A stretch of DNA of 64,000 nt, from NCBI GenBank assembly GCA_022495005.1, contig JAGYXB010000825.1, positions 4,216,001 to 4,280,000 of the forward strand. The letters are read 5' to 3'. Positions within the stretch are counted from its first letter, which is position 1. Each line of letters starts with the position of its first letter. This document shows, piece after piece, positions 42,629 through 52,744 of the stretch. Under the pieces are notes generated by a model, which worked only from the letters and a program-made list of their open reading frames with translations, did not search any database and had not been told where the DNA came from. Position numbers and translations under genes: made by a program. Source of the stretch: Rhyacophila brunnea. Lineage: Eukaryota > Arthropoda > Insecta > Trichoptera > Rhyacophilidae.

Positions 42629-43616
42629 AGTTATTAAATGAATCAATTGTGAGAAAATAAAATTTAAGTACGAGTAACTTAACAAGTTTCTGGCGAAATT
42701 AGAATGACCAGTTGACATGGTACAAAGCTTGATGTCGCAGAAATCTCAAGAGCTTGTCTTGAGAAACAAATCAAAATTTATTCGAAAGCCATTTGTTTAC
42801 TTTTTCATTTACCTTGCTTATCAAAATGCCCTAGTATTATTATAAAAATGATTTTTGATATTGACGAAAACTAAAGAACTTTTACTTATTAATAATCGCT
42901 GTGTCATTAATTAAATTCTGTCATGGTTATATGATAAGAATAACTCGTCCATGAACTACAAAGGCTTGCTAAGTAAATTAGTAAATATGATAATAATATC
43001 ATATCATAAAAGAAATTGTAACAGTGACAGGTTTTACGACTACATGGCAGGATACTCAAAACACCGATACACTTATCCTTAATAATAAAATAGCATTATA
43101 AACAATAGGTACCTTGGACAAAAGAATATTATATACCTAGATATTTTACATATCGTCGGTGTTTTGTAAAAAGGGCGAATCAACCATTTTGGCGAAATCG
43201 AGATTTTAATGAAAATACAATATGTACCCCACTAGCTTTGTTGTGTAAAATCGGCGAATATTTATCTCCACAGGAAAGTACTTATAAACGATAATCGACT
43301 AAAATTAAATTAATTAAAATTACGAAATAAAAAGCAAATGTGACATATTAGGCCTTTTAAAATATTATATAATAATACCTATTATAATGACATTATTCTT
43401 TCTAAGCTTTATTATAAACTTGTTAGATATTTATAATCATCTACAGGTAAAAAACAAATAAATGTCAAAAGTTAAAAATCCTCCTCCTGTAAAGTAGCAT
43501 TTTGGTTAATTCGCCCTTTTTACAGAACACCGACGATATTGATATATTTTGAAATAAGGTGATCGATGGAGTATTTCGTAAAATATCGATGAACCCTTAG
43601 CTGGATGCCACATCTA
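42629..43616. other. No gene recognised; possible long inverted pair
   Basis: CGTCGGTGTTTTGTAAAAAG near 43154 and CTTTTTACAGAACACCGACG near 43513 are inverted, bounding a 380-bp block that also contains GGCGAATCAACC / GGTTAATTCGCC. Probably an uncatalogued MITE at about 43154-43536. Confidence 0.5.
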
Positions 43617-44035
43617 GCTGTGGCGAAGGGATGAGGTAAGCTATTAATATCTGACATAAATAGTGCACATTAAACTTCGTCAGTCAAACGTATTAATTGT
43701 TTTCATTGAACTAAGACAATTAAATATTAAACAAATGGCCTGGGCACATAGCTCGAAGAAGGGACAATCGTTGGACAAATTTAGTCATCCAGTGGTAACC
43801 AAAACGTACAAAACGGCCGCAAGGTAGGCCTAGAGGCCGCTGGATAGATGAAATGAAAATGTTCTGCGGAAGTACGTGGCAACGCAACGCATTGGACCGA
43901 GAGAAGTGGAATCAGCCTGTAGAGGCCTTCATGCAGCAGTGGATAGATTCAGGCTGATAATGATGAAGAAGACTATAATGTGTAGATAGTATTTGTTAGT
44001 TTTTGTAATTAAATTAAATCCTGCCTGATCCCCTT
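43617..44035. mobile_element. hAT-A left-part fragment split by a LINE end
   Basis: 43617-43732 carries the hAT-A left end (TGGCGAAGGGATGAGGTAAG, AATAGTGCACATTAAACTT). 43972-44035 continues with GTATTTGTTAGTTTTTGTAA and TAAATCCTGCCTGATCC. The right half is missing. Confidence 0.65.
43733..43970 (+). mobile_element. RTE-like LINE 3' end, nested in hAT-A
   Basis: 43733-43957 reads KWPGHIARRRDNRW, one internal stop, then GRPRGRWIDEMKMFCGSTWQ and RNALDREKWNQPVEAFMQQW IDSG, stop. This is the conserved C-terminal tail of RTE-like reverse transcriptases (GHIARR, RW.D, DR.KW, GEAF.QQW). It is followed by a TGATAATGATGAAGA tail, as in RTE elements. 5'-truncated and dead. Confidence 0.75.
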
Positions 44036-44084
44036 GTGAAAATTTTATAATAAATCACCATTGTCAGTATTTTCGATTATTACT

Positions 44085-44517
44085 ACAACGTTTTTCTAAG
44101 CTCGTATTCTTATTTGTCCGGTGGTTCTCTGTCCGGTACAAATCTTGCAATCGATTTTTAAGTAACTTCCTAGACTAGCTAGACATTTGAATCTTTTAGA
44201 ATATATCAGAACACGATGCCAATGCATTTTTTTAATACTTTTAGCTATCTTTAAGTAGAATTGAATTCATTTTCAGTTGATTCTGTTTTGTATGAAAAGT
44301 TATTTCGACACCATTATTGGTTGCTAGGGGTCTAGGGTCCTAGAAACTAAATTATTAATATATACGTACGTTACTATGGAAATCAATATGATATGTCAAA
44401 ATGACATTTCAGTATTATTTCTATCAAGTACATTTTTTTTTGATCGGTTAAGCTAGTCAAGTAAAGTTTATACGGTTCAACAGAAAATTTAAAAACGTTG
44501 TATATAAAAAGTTCATT
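44085..44517 (+). repeat. Dispersed repeat R3, copy 1 (inverted copy at 56660-57077)
   Basis: About 430 bases. ACAACGTTTTTCTAAG, TTTGTCCGGTGGTTCTCTGT, AGAACACGATGCCAATGCAT, GAATTGAATTCATTTTCAGT and AACGTTGTATATAAAAAGTT all occur in complement and reverse order at 56660-57077. No coding potential seen. Confidence 0.75.
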
Positions 44518-46067
44518 TGTGTGGTGGTGCTTATTACTGACTCAATTCGTCAATTTTTATTCATTACACGAGTTCCTCTACTAAGAAAAACTATCGCTAG
44601 GTAAGTTCTTCTTTGACATAATATCTGAGATAAGTATCTAATTCAAAAGTTAAACTATGTTTATTGTATTGGCAAAAGGTTTATGCTAATTCTCGCTAAA
44701 GCTCCTGGCACTGTTCTTGGTACCCGGTTGGGAATCACTGCTTTACAGAGACGGTCAAGTTTATTTAGTTAAAAATTGAGATATTATGTGTCCTGTTTGC
44801 GGACAGTGGAATCCTAAGCAGGTGTCTCCAGCGACACATCTCAATCTTAAGAAACATTTTTAAAGAAATTGGACACCTTTCAAATGATTGCAATTTCCTG
44901 TGCTATTGGTATTTATTTCACAATCTTGTCGCCCAGCCCGTGCTCTGTTAATAATATTTCTCAATACGAGAAGGGCCATACTTCCGAGATGGCGTCCTTG
45001 AGTTAATTTGAACCAAAACCAATCGTAAACTACTATGTAAATACATTTTCTTGTGGGCTTTATTTGCAGCGTGGGCGTCAGTTAATTTGTGTAGAAACCT
45101 TTTAGGAAACCATCCTGATGCCACTTTTTGTTGATCACAATTAGGGTTTGCAATTACGTGACTGTATATCACAGGATCCGGGATTATACTCGATTTCGTG
45201 ATTCAGAAATCTCGGGATTTAAAATAGGTACTAAATAGGCTTTTGCTGTGGACTGTAATTTGAAGATGATGCTGGTTGGTGGATTACGGATTTAGGCGGG
45301 AGGTTTACACAGGATGCCAGACACTGACCTTTATGTTGAGAGGGCTGGCGTACTCACGCACTGGTAAACAACGGACGGTAAACTTTTGATATGATATATG
45401 AGGTTGATGCATGATGATGATAAGTTCAGGATGGACGATATAGACGTGACGTTCACTCAAACCTGAACACATTTAGTGCAACGAAAGTCGAACAGATACG
45501 TTTTGTATGAATCACTCTGTAGTTAACGCGGTTAGTATCGTATCGTATCAGATAAAGCGCGATAGCTTTAACAAGCATACGCGTCGGCTGTCTTGGAGTA
45601 ACTAAACTAAAATTTCATCAAGGTCGATCATGACTGGTGGTCTTGTGATAATAATAATTGGGGATTTGAGGTTGGTGGAAAGAAAGGATGAATGGGAATA
45701 TAATTGGCCAAACTAATGAGTTTCATAATATTGTAAGAACACTATTATAATATTTTTAAAATGTGGTTACCAATGATAACCATATTTATATTAAATATAT
45801 TTTGAATATGGGGGGCTAAGTCCCCTTTCATTTGGGGTTTGATTGTTTTTATATTATGTGAATCGAATAAATTTAACAGAAACTGACAGTTTATAAATAA
45901 AGACATATTTAAATCGATAAATTATCGATAAAATCGATAAAATTATCTTAGAAATCGGGAGCATCAGTTGTTTGTTCTTCCGAGGAGCAGAACTAACCTG
46001 CCATTGGTGATGCCAATTGGGAGGGCAATAACTCTGTTCAACCTAATCGCTTCGGATATTGATATAT
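44518..46067. other. No gene recognised; one hAT-like end
   Basis: GGTTGGGAATCACTG at 44727-44741 resembles a hAT right end (CAGTGATTCCCAACC in complement). A GGGTTTGCAAT...GATCCGGGATTAT stretch near 45142-45190 is a distant relative of the hAT-C ends. No exon found. Confidence 0.35.
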
Positions 46068-46069
46068 TC

Positions 46070-46335
46070 CATCTACGTGAGGATTAGTATAGGTGGACGT
46101 TATTTTATAAATTCTTAAAATAGGGTCTGCTTAACTCATCCATACCTATATACTTAATATTTTTTGTATTTACACATTTATACTGTAGAATAACTTAATA
46201 CTGATCTATCTCTTTTGTTATGTACATAATACTGTTATAATAATATTTATTTGTTTCTAAATGTCATGTTGTGAACGTCTTAAACTTATAATTTGTAATG
46301 TCCACAATATGTAAAATAAATAAATTGAAAATTGA
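46070..46335 (+). mobile_element. Truncated LINE 3' end (family L3), plus-strand copy
   Basis: ATCTACGTGAGGATTAG, GGTGGACGTTATTTTATAAA, TTCTTAAAATAGGGTCTGCT, GTAATGTCCACAATATG and the end AAATAAATAAATTGAAAATTG. Copies in complement are at 6380 and 33250. Probably a CR1- or Jockey-like 3' UTR. Confidence 0.65.
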
Positions 46336-46462
46336 ATAAAAATATGATTTAGGCTCTTTTCATTTAATATTAATGACATAACATCAGCTCTAGGTTCTTG
46401 TCTGTTTAGTGGAAGCCAGTGACATCGATATACTGGATTATTTGTTAGGTTAGGTTAAGTTA

Positions 46463-47762
46463 CGAGGGTGGGTCAATAATTCCTTAGAAAAAAGCATTAA
46501 AACAATTTTTATTTTTGTATTTTTTTTTTTATTTCTAAACATAATCTCCTTGGAGCTCAATACACTTGGTTAGACGTTTCTCAATTTTTTTTAAACCGTC
46601 AGAAAAATAAGTTTTCGGAAGGTCCTCAAAATAAGCATTTGTCCGATCGATGACTTCTTCATTTGAAAAAAAACGTTGTCCACTTTGCCATTTTTTAAAG
46701 TTTGGGAAAAGGAAAAAGTCACTGGGGGCTAAATCTGGCGAATACGGTGGGTGGTCGACCAATTCGAACTTCAATTCTTCAATTTTAGCCATTGATCGTA
46801 AACATGTGTGAAAACGGGCTTTGTCCTGATGAAAGAGGATTTTTTCCTGTTTAAATGAGGCCGTTTTTCTTCAATTTTGTTTTTTAGCTGGTCCAATAAA
46901 GATGCATAATAATCCCCTGTTGTTGTTTTTCCTTTTTCCAAATAGTCAACGAAAATAATTCCACGTGCATCCCAAAATACAGCAGCCATAACCTTACCAG
47001 CTGATTTTACGGTTTTCGCCTTCTTTGGACATGGTTCGCCTTTCGCAATCCACTGCTTTGACTGTTCTTTCACCTCGGGAGTATAGTGGTGTATCCATGT
47101 TTCATCTACAGTCACAAAGCGACGAAAAATTCATCCGGATTGCGTTGCATGAGCGACAACAGGGCTTTAGAGGCCACCACCCTATTGCGTTTATTGTCGA
47201 CTGTGAGCAAACGCGGCACCCATCTTGCAGAAATTTTTTCATGCCCAATTTGTCATGTAAAATAGAAATGACGCTACCTTTTGAGATCCCTATAACCTCA
47301 ATTATCTCACTCAACTTTAATCTTCGGTCACTTAACACCATATCGTGGATTTTATTGATCATTTCTGGTGTAGTCACCTCTACAGGACGTCCTGAGCGTC
47401 GTTCATCCTTTGTTGATGTACGACCACGTTTAAATTCATTTAACCAGTTATAAATAGTTGCAAGTGAAGGAGCAGATATGCCGTGAACTAAATCCAACTC
47501 ATTTTTTATTTCCTTTGTTGTTAACCCTTTTATATTAAAATGTTTAATAACAGCTCTAACCTCAATTTTCTCCATTTTCCATTTTTCCATTTTCCACAAG
47601 CAATTTTTTTTTTTAAATGTACGAGAAACACAATAACCCGACCAATCTGATTGAAACTTCGCAGCATACTGAATCGGTAGTGCCGCTGCATGAAAACAAA
47701 CCGCTTACAGTACTAGTCGCGCCACCTGTCGGCTTTTCTAAGGACTTATTGACCCACCCTCG
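46463..47762 (-). mobile_element. mariner element, 1.3 kb, inactive
   Basis: Inverted ends CGAGGGTGGGTCAATAA and its complement TTATTGACCCACCCTCG, flanked by TA (46461-46462 and 47763-47764). Near full length, with one minus-strand transposase gene broken by frameshifts. Confidence 0.95.
46535..47599 (-). pseudogene. mariner transposase (D,D34D), frameshifted
   Basis: Read 3' to 5' on the plus strand in several frames. The N-terminal helix-turn-helix part (47599 to about 47240) contains GLTTKEIKNELDLVHG and the linker WLNEFKRGRTSTKDERRSGR. After a frameshift near 47236 the reading continues as SARWVPRLLTVDNKRNRVV. A second frameshift near 47123 precedes the first catalytic block TVDETWIHHYTPE (47115). 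A third near 46800 precedes the C-terminal block VDHPPYSPDLAPSDFFLFPN with the third catalytic Asp. The second catalytic block reads HQDKARFH instead of the usual H(H/Q)DNA..H. The ending GDYV is as in intact family members. Length agrees with a mariner transposase of about 345 residues; at least three frameshifts make it dead. Confidence 0.93.
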
Positions 47763-47900
47763 TATCATTCTTGATTTATGAATTTTTCCGAAATCGGCTA
47801 TAAAAATTGCCACCGTTCCCGCCTGGCTTCCAGTAAACAGACTTGTATATAATATTTAAAGAAACTAGATTGTTTGTAAATATGGGTGGACTGTATAGAA

Positions 47901-48319
47901 CAGGTTTGGGGGAAACTTTTTGGAGGGAGGGCCAAATTCAAAAATTCAAAATGAGCGGCGGGCCGAAAGTAAAATACTGTGTCTTCTGCCAGAACAGTGA
48001 CGATATATAGGTTGATCCAATATTAACGTTTTTCTTGCTTAATCTTTAAGTCAGTCGAATTTGTCTGAATTAAAGGCATTGTAAAATTTGGAGATTTCTC
48101 TTAAATCAGTGTCACACTGCAGATCAATAATCTCAAGTTGTAGCTCTGTCGGTACACTATCAATATCTATTGAAAATGGATCGCGTACTATTGCTAAACA
48201 AATTTTAATCTATTGTCAATATTTTTTAAAAAAATATAAAAAAGTTATTCGTAATCAGAAGTACAATTAATGATGGCGGCCCGCAAAAAAATACCCGGCG
48301 GGCCGCAGTTTGCCCCCTG
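47901..48319. mobile_element. hAT element remnant with coding fragment
   Basis: Ends CAGGTTTGGGGGAAAC and GTTTGCCCCCTG, with an exact 8-bp duplication GTATAGAA (47893-47900 and 48320-48327). GGCGGGCCG subterminal repeats are at both ends. Confidence 0.9.
48051..48206 (-). pseudogene. hAT transposase fragment (GTF2IRD2/ZBED5-like)
   Basis: The minus frame reads KICLAIVRDPFSIDIDSVP, then TELQLEIIDLQCDTDLREIS and KFYNAFNSDKFD, stop TGA at 48051-48053. NPFS.D....P.ELQ.ELIDLQ.D..L......FY is the conserved segment before the C-terminal core of hAT transposases related to vertebrate GTF2IRD2, ZBED5 and FAM200. Only 51 codons survive. Confidence 0.8.
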
Positions 48320-48327
48320 GTATAGAA

Positions 48328-49176
48328 TATGGTTAGGATGGAATGGCAGGAATGAGGGAGCACTTGGTGTTATCGTGAGAGTAGGAAGATTCGTTTGGAT
48401 GTGAGAATTGGTCTCTACGTACTGAATTTAAAAAATCTCTAAATATGAATTTGTATAGGTACGGATCATATTAATCATCATTTAGGCCTACATTATGTAG
48501 AAATAAAAAAAGTGAGTAAAATTTGACATGCTTCACCGATCTCGGAATCCCGGAATCGGGATCGATAATGATAATCTCTAAATCCCGGGATTATTTTTTA
48601 TTGTCACAATCCCTGCTTATAATCGATTAAGGTAAACTTGCGCAAGATTTAGTCTTACTGGACTCAGAATTTATTATTTATACTCGGTACCTACCTACTC
48701 ATTTTTACCTGCTAATATCAAAGGTATTTTTTACTGCATTCTTAATTTGAATAATAAACAAATCTATGCATATAAGTGAAATAAAAATATATCATATTAT
48801 ATCATGATTAAAATCATTATTACGACGTAAATTGTGTACTTACTAATGTGATTATTTTGTCATTATCAGGCGCGCACAGAAGAGTAATTTGGGGGGGGGG
48901 TCCATTTTGAAAACAAATTCATAATATTATTTTTTAATGATTTTTAAGACGGCAGGAGTGGGAGAGGTTAGGCAAATACTATTACTCAGGTTTCACAGCT
49001 TAGATTCAATCGCGGAAGACTGCATTTTACGACTACATTCGCCATACCCAGACACTTCGCACTTTAAGTATAGCTAAATATAATTAAGGGTTATTGCTAG
49101 CTGTTGCATCTAAAAGTGGTTATCGAATGTGCGAGGGTTAACGGTCATAATTAATAGGATCGTTAATGTCTTGCAG
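48328..49176. other. No gene recognised; distant hAT-C-like piece
   Basis: 48538-48616 contains TCCCGGAATCGGGAT, AATCCCGGGATTATT and CACAATCCCTG, reminiscent of hAT-C ends. A G10 run is at about 48891. Confidence 0.35.
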
Positions 49177-49300
49177 TGGCCACGTCGTAGAATGCCGAGA
49201 GAAGTGGAGCCAACTTGTTCATAGACTGTTCCACAGCCAAATAATCCGGATCACGATCTTCAGTCATGAGGTCTTGCCGAAGAATAATAAGAAGCAATAT
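49177..49300 (+). mobile_element. LINE 3'-end fragment (family L4), plus copy
   Basis: GCAGTGGCCACGTCGTAGAA, GAGAAGTGGAGCCAACTTG, CTTCAGTCATGAGGTCTTGC and an AATAATAAGAAG end. Matches the complement of the split fragment at 40853-41785. In one frame REKWSQLVHRLFHSQ resembles a reverse-transcriptase C-terminal tail. Confidence 0.55.
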
Positions 49301-49720
49301 TAATACAGTAAGCAATATTATATTTACCTAAATATAATACATATTATGTCCAAACATATTGAAGGTGGAGGTGCCTTAACAAATGAAAGCGAAGATCGTT
49401 ATTTATTTAGCTGCAATTTAATTCGCATTGCAGATTAATTTGCAGAAAAATTCATACTTGATTTCTTAGATTTATTTGGCAGAGGCATACTCAGATACAA
49501 TCACTTATTATATATTATTATATATAACCGAAATTATACATTATATATAACCGCAATAACTTAATTACTGATCTATAGAATTTAATATACATATTCAATC
49601 GATTTTGGCTAATGGTGTTACATAAATAAATTTTAACAAGGTTGTTTCTACTTGGTAATGTTTTGTTTTTGGATTTTTTCAACTATTTTGGAACCTATTA
49701 TCAATTTGGGAACCCGGAGC

Positions 49721-50155
49721 CATGGCCCCCACAAGGGGGGGGAGGGGAGGGCTGACAGGGCTCTAGCCTGGAGCCCCGGGCTCTGAATGGGCCCTGCGTG
49801 GCGCGACTACATTATAAATGAGATAAACACACATCACAAATTTGCTCTGATGGTCAAAAAGTCGCCTGCGGGCTGTTTTACTTTAAGAATATTAACATTT
49901 TAAACTATGTGAATGTGTGATGCAAATTTTGATTATTGTATGTCGATATTCGAAAATTTCAAATCTTAAGTGGATTTATTGAAAAATACAAAAAAAAACG
50001 CTAAAAATACACTGAATAGGTGCCCTTAATTTTACCTGGAACACCATTTGCAAAAAGTTTCTGTATAGCGTCACACTGCTTTTAACCCTAGCGATAGGTA
50101 GGGGGGCCCGAAAAAGATCCTGGCCTGGGGGCCCTCTTCAGGATGTGGGGCCATG
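49721..50155 (+). mobile_element. hAT-D element, complete copy
   Basis: CATGGCCCCCACAAGGGGG at the left and GATGTGGGGCCATG at the right. 8-bp duplication with one mismatch, CCCGGAGC (49713-49720) and CTCGGAGC (50156-50163). Best reference copy of the family. Confidence 0.87.
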
Positions 50156-50163
50156 CTCGGAGC

Positions 50164-51533
50164 TATAGCCATTTTAGCTCTATTGTAAATTCGGTCCTGT
50201 ATTCGAATCACTATTACGTAGTTATGACAGAATTGGATGAATTATGATGAAATCTTATTGGGCACTTACCAATCGATATATATCATACAGATCCATGGCC
50301 AACTGGATAATTATTGATAACTAGGCATCTCAAGCTTTATCTCTCTAGCGGTACACATCGTCGCTTATTCACATTGTCCGCCAATTTGGTGCTTGGATGA
50401 CTCAGGGGCCGAGTGCCAACCGCAGTACCTTCGTTGGCCATGCGGAGACCTTTGGCACTGTTGTCTTTCTGTAACATAGATACTTGGAGGCACCGTGTGG
50501 TGTCCATGTGATCTAACTAAACAGTGGATCTGGTCAAAGAAGATGGAGAAAATGTGCACATATCCGCTCATGGAATTCAAAGCATCTTCGTCCAGTACTA
50601 TATTTTAAAAGTATCCAACGGTTGTCTCTCGCCTTAAGTGTCCATGATTTCACACAATTATACTTGACATCGTTTAGCAAGTACCTATATTTAGTTATTG
50701 AACACATCTTATTTTGAAACTACTTGGAGAAATCCTCATGCCATCTAGGAATCTAAGTTAGTATTGTTAATACGGATTTTGATTAAAATCCCGAAGAAAT
50801 AACATTGATGTATCCACATTAAATATAGCTAAAATGTATTCGATTATAATGTCAAATCGGGCGACATTTTTTTTTTAATAATATTGAAAATAAACACCAA
50901 ATATTTATTCACAGACTTCTTAAAAAAATATTAAGTTGGTACTTTCTGTAAAAAAAATAATCATCGTAAACTAACGAAATATTATTTCTTTAATTTATAA
51001 TGAATGAAGAATTCTTTATTGTATAATTCTACGAATAATCAGATATCTACGTTTAGTTATATTGCAAATATTGTTTACAAATAAATTACAGTCTTGTTCT
51101 GACCAATATAAGGGCAATATTATAATATAACTATTACTGCGCAGTTATCACCACCCTCAGTAATGATGCAATAATAAGAAAAGATACTTAGTTAATTAGT
51201 AACCAGATAGTATTTTTGTTGTTGTCAACGAAATTTTATACTGAAATTGAATGTATTTTTTACATTTAAAGAGGATAACAAAAAAACATATTTTTCGGGA
51301 TCTCAGCCTTTGGGATTTCGGGTTTCGGAATTTTTTCCGACACCTTGTTAATACCCTGATTGAATACACAAATATTGGTCGCCAATTTTAACAGAATTTT
51401 AGATAAGCTTCGGACGCATAGTTGTTGAGAATTTATTGTATTCCACCGGTTGCTTATTTTGGTAAAGCACATTGCATGGATTGTTCGATAGAAATATAAA
51501 CAAATGTATGCATATGAGATGGTTCAAATGATG
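50164..51533. other. No gene recognised
   Basis: 50370-50560 is GC-richer and may be an old retroelement end (GGAGGCACCGTGTGGTGTCC). 51294-51360 has TTCGGGATCTC, GGGATTTCGGG and AATACCCTGATT, reminiscent of hAT-C. Otherwise nothing. Confidence 0.35.
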
Positions 51534-51541
51534 TAAGGTTC

Positions 51542-51981
51542 CAGTGGCGAAGGGTGGAGGTAGGCTGCTAATATCTTACATAAATAATGCACACTAAACT
51601 TTGTCAGTATTTGTTTTCATTAAATTAAAACTTTTTAAATTAAATTAAAATTGTTTTTGATGAATCTGATGAAATTTAATTGAATCCTGCCTAATCCAAG
51701 CCATAGTAAAAAATAGTCAAAAAATATTCATTTATCTATAAAATATGTAAAATTATGCCATTAAACCATAAATAATTTTAGATTTTTTATACAGATAAAA
51801 GAATATTTTTTTATCTATTATGGTTTGGCTTAGGCAGGGTTTAATTGAATTTTAAAAACTAACCAGCACCATCTGCAAATTGTATTCTTAGTTCAATGAA
51901 AACAAATAATTATGACTGACAAAGTGTAGTGTGCAGTATTTATGTTGAATTTTAACAGCCTACCTCTACCCCTTGCCACTG
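51542..51981. mobile_element. hAT-A element, copy 4 (short form)
   Basis: CAGTGGCGAAGGGTGGAGG at the left and CCCTTGCCACTG at the right. Flanks TAAGGTTC and GTATGTTC are only partly alike, so the duplication is eroded. At 440 bp it lacks part of the interior. Confidence 0.85.
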
Positions 51982-52433
51982 GTATGTTCAATAGTGAAAG
52001 CTATTTTCATATATCTGGTGTTACTCATATCAAAAAATGGGTTAATTAAAAAAAATGTAGTTTTTCTAAAATTAGTTAAAACTTATACCTAATACCTACA
52101 AATAGCTATATTAAAAACGAATAAAGTAAATTATCTTTAGTAATAAATCGATGACACTATTTCGAAACAATAAAACCGATGAGGTTAATGCCAATGCAAG
52201 GTTATTTAAAAAAACTAGTCCAAATAGATAAATTAATGATGTTTGCGGTCATTTGATTTGTGATGTCTTCCCGCCAAAATTATTTCTGCGAACCGTCAAA
52301 GCCATCACTTTTAGCGCGCAAACTCGAAAGAAATTTGATAAGCCGCGATATGAAACGCGCGCGAAAGGCGTCGGCGAATTGTAAACACCGGCCAAACTGT
52401 CTCACAGATACGAGTTTAATGCCGCAATTTCAG
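51982..52433. other. Upstream region of the secreted-peptide gene
   Basis: AT-rich until about 52260, then a GC-richer, open stretch (GCGCGCAAACTCG, ATGAAACGCGCGCGAAAGG) directly before the TATA box. The open frame here carries the TATA box inside it, so I read this as promoter-proximal DNA rather than protein. Confidence 0.4.
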
Positions 52434-52480
52434 TATAAAAACGTGCCATCGCATAGTAGAATGCATCATTTCGTTTCAGT
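52434..52480 (+). promoter_or_regulatory. TATA box and initiator of the secreted-peptide gene
   Basis: TATAAAAA begins at 52434. Arthropod initiator-like TCATT (52466-52470) and TCAGT (52476-52480) lie about 32 and 42 bases further on. The first ATG after these positions is the one at 52577, which opens a signal-peptide reading frame. The arrangement fits a TATA-driven, tightly regulated gene; which initiator is used is not known. Confidence 0.55.
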
Positions 52481-52576
52481 CCCGACGGAAGGAAACGTCA
52501 AAGTGACAATATAAGGACGAAAGTGTTCCAAATTCAAATCGTCTCAGTTTATTGTCGTTCGATCGCAATCCGCAAG

Positions 52577-52744
52577 ATGGCATCTCTGTACCTGTCGTTT
52601 TGCTTCTGTTTACTGTTTAGTATGCAAGTTTATTCGTCACCGTACCCTGGCACAGGAGATAATTCTGTTGGGGATGGTGGAAGGATCGACCTTTCTCACC
52701 TTGGCAATAGGATCTATGGCACCCCCAGCACTGCATCAGGTTAG
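52577..52744 (+). CDS. Small secreted protein, or first coding exon of one, of unknown family
   Basis: The ATG at 52577 is the first ATG downstream of the TATA/initiator region. The frame encodes a typical signal peptide: MASLYLSFCFCLLFSMQVYS, a 15-residue hydrophobic core with small residues at the probable cleavage site. A polar, Gly-rich stretch follows (SPYPGTGDNSVGDGG, then RIDLSHLGNRIYGTPSTASG) with no cysteine and no dibasic site. The frame stops at TAG 52742-52744 (55 residues). However, AG|GTTAGA at 52738-52745 is an acceptable splice donor after residue 54, so this may be the first exon of a longer neuropeptide-like or secreted precursor. I could not recognise a later exon up to 64000. 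The family is not identified. Confidence 0.55.
   Translation: MASLYLSFCFCLLFSMQVYSSPYPGTGDNSVGDGGRIDLSHLGNRIYGTPSTASG

Larger units (their letters stand above)
46395..47850 (-). mobile_element. hAT-N (TTAGG-bearing) MITE, copy 3, split by mariner
   Basis: 46395-46460 (CTTGTCTGTTTAGTGGAAGC, ATACTGGATTATTTGTTAGG, TTAGG repeats) and 47765-47850 (AATCGGCTATAAAAATTG, CCCGCCTGGCTTCCAGTAAA, CAGACTTGTATA) are the two halves of the element seen at 24070 and 24499. The mariner is inserted at a TA in the TTAGG-like tract. Confidence 0.75.

Noticed and set aside
44786..44870. CPVCGQ...H...H-like frame, a possible zinc finger
   Set aside because: Only about 25 codons before a stop, irregular Cys/His spacing and no continuation.
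47025..47453. 142-residue plus-strand frame
   Set aside because: Antisense shadow of the mariner transposase.
45142..48616. A single large hAT bounded by GGGTTTGCAAT (45142) and ACAATCCCTG (48616)
   Set aside because: The ends are only loosely alike, flanks do not form an 8-bp duplication, and no matching transposase lies inside. Independent decayed pieces are more likely.
52260..52514. 84-residue open frame before the secreted-peptide gene
   Set aside because: It contains the TATA box and initiator of the following gene and shows no domain. More likely GC-richer promoter DNA.
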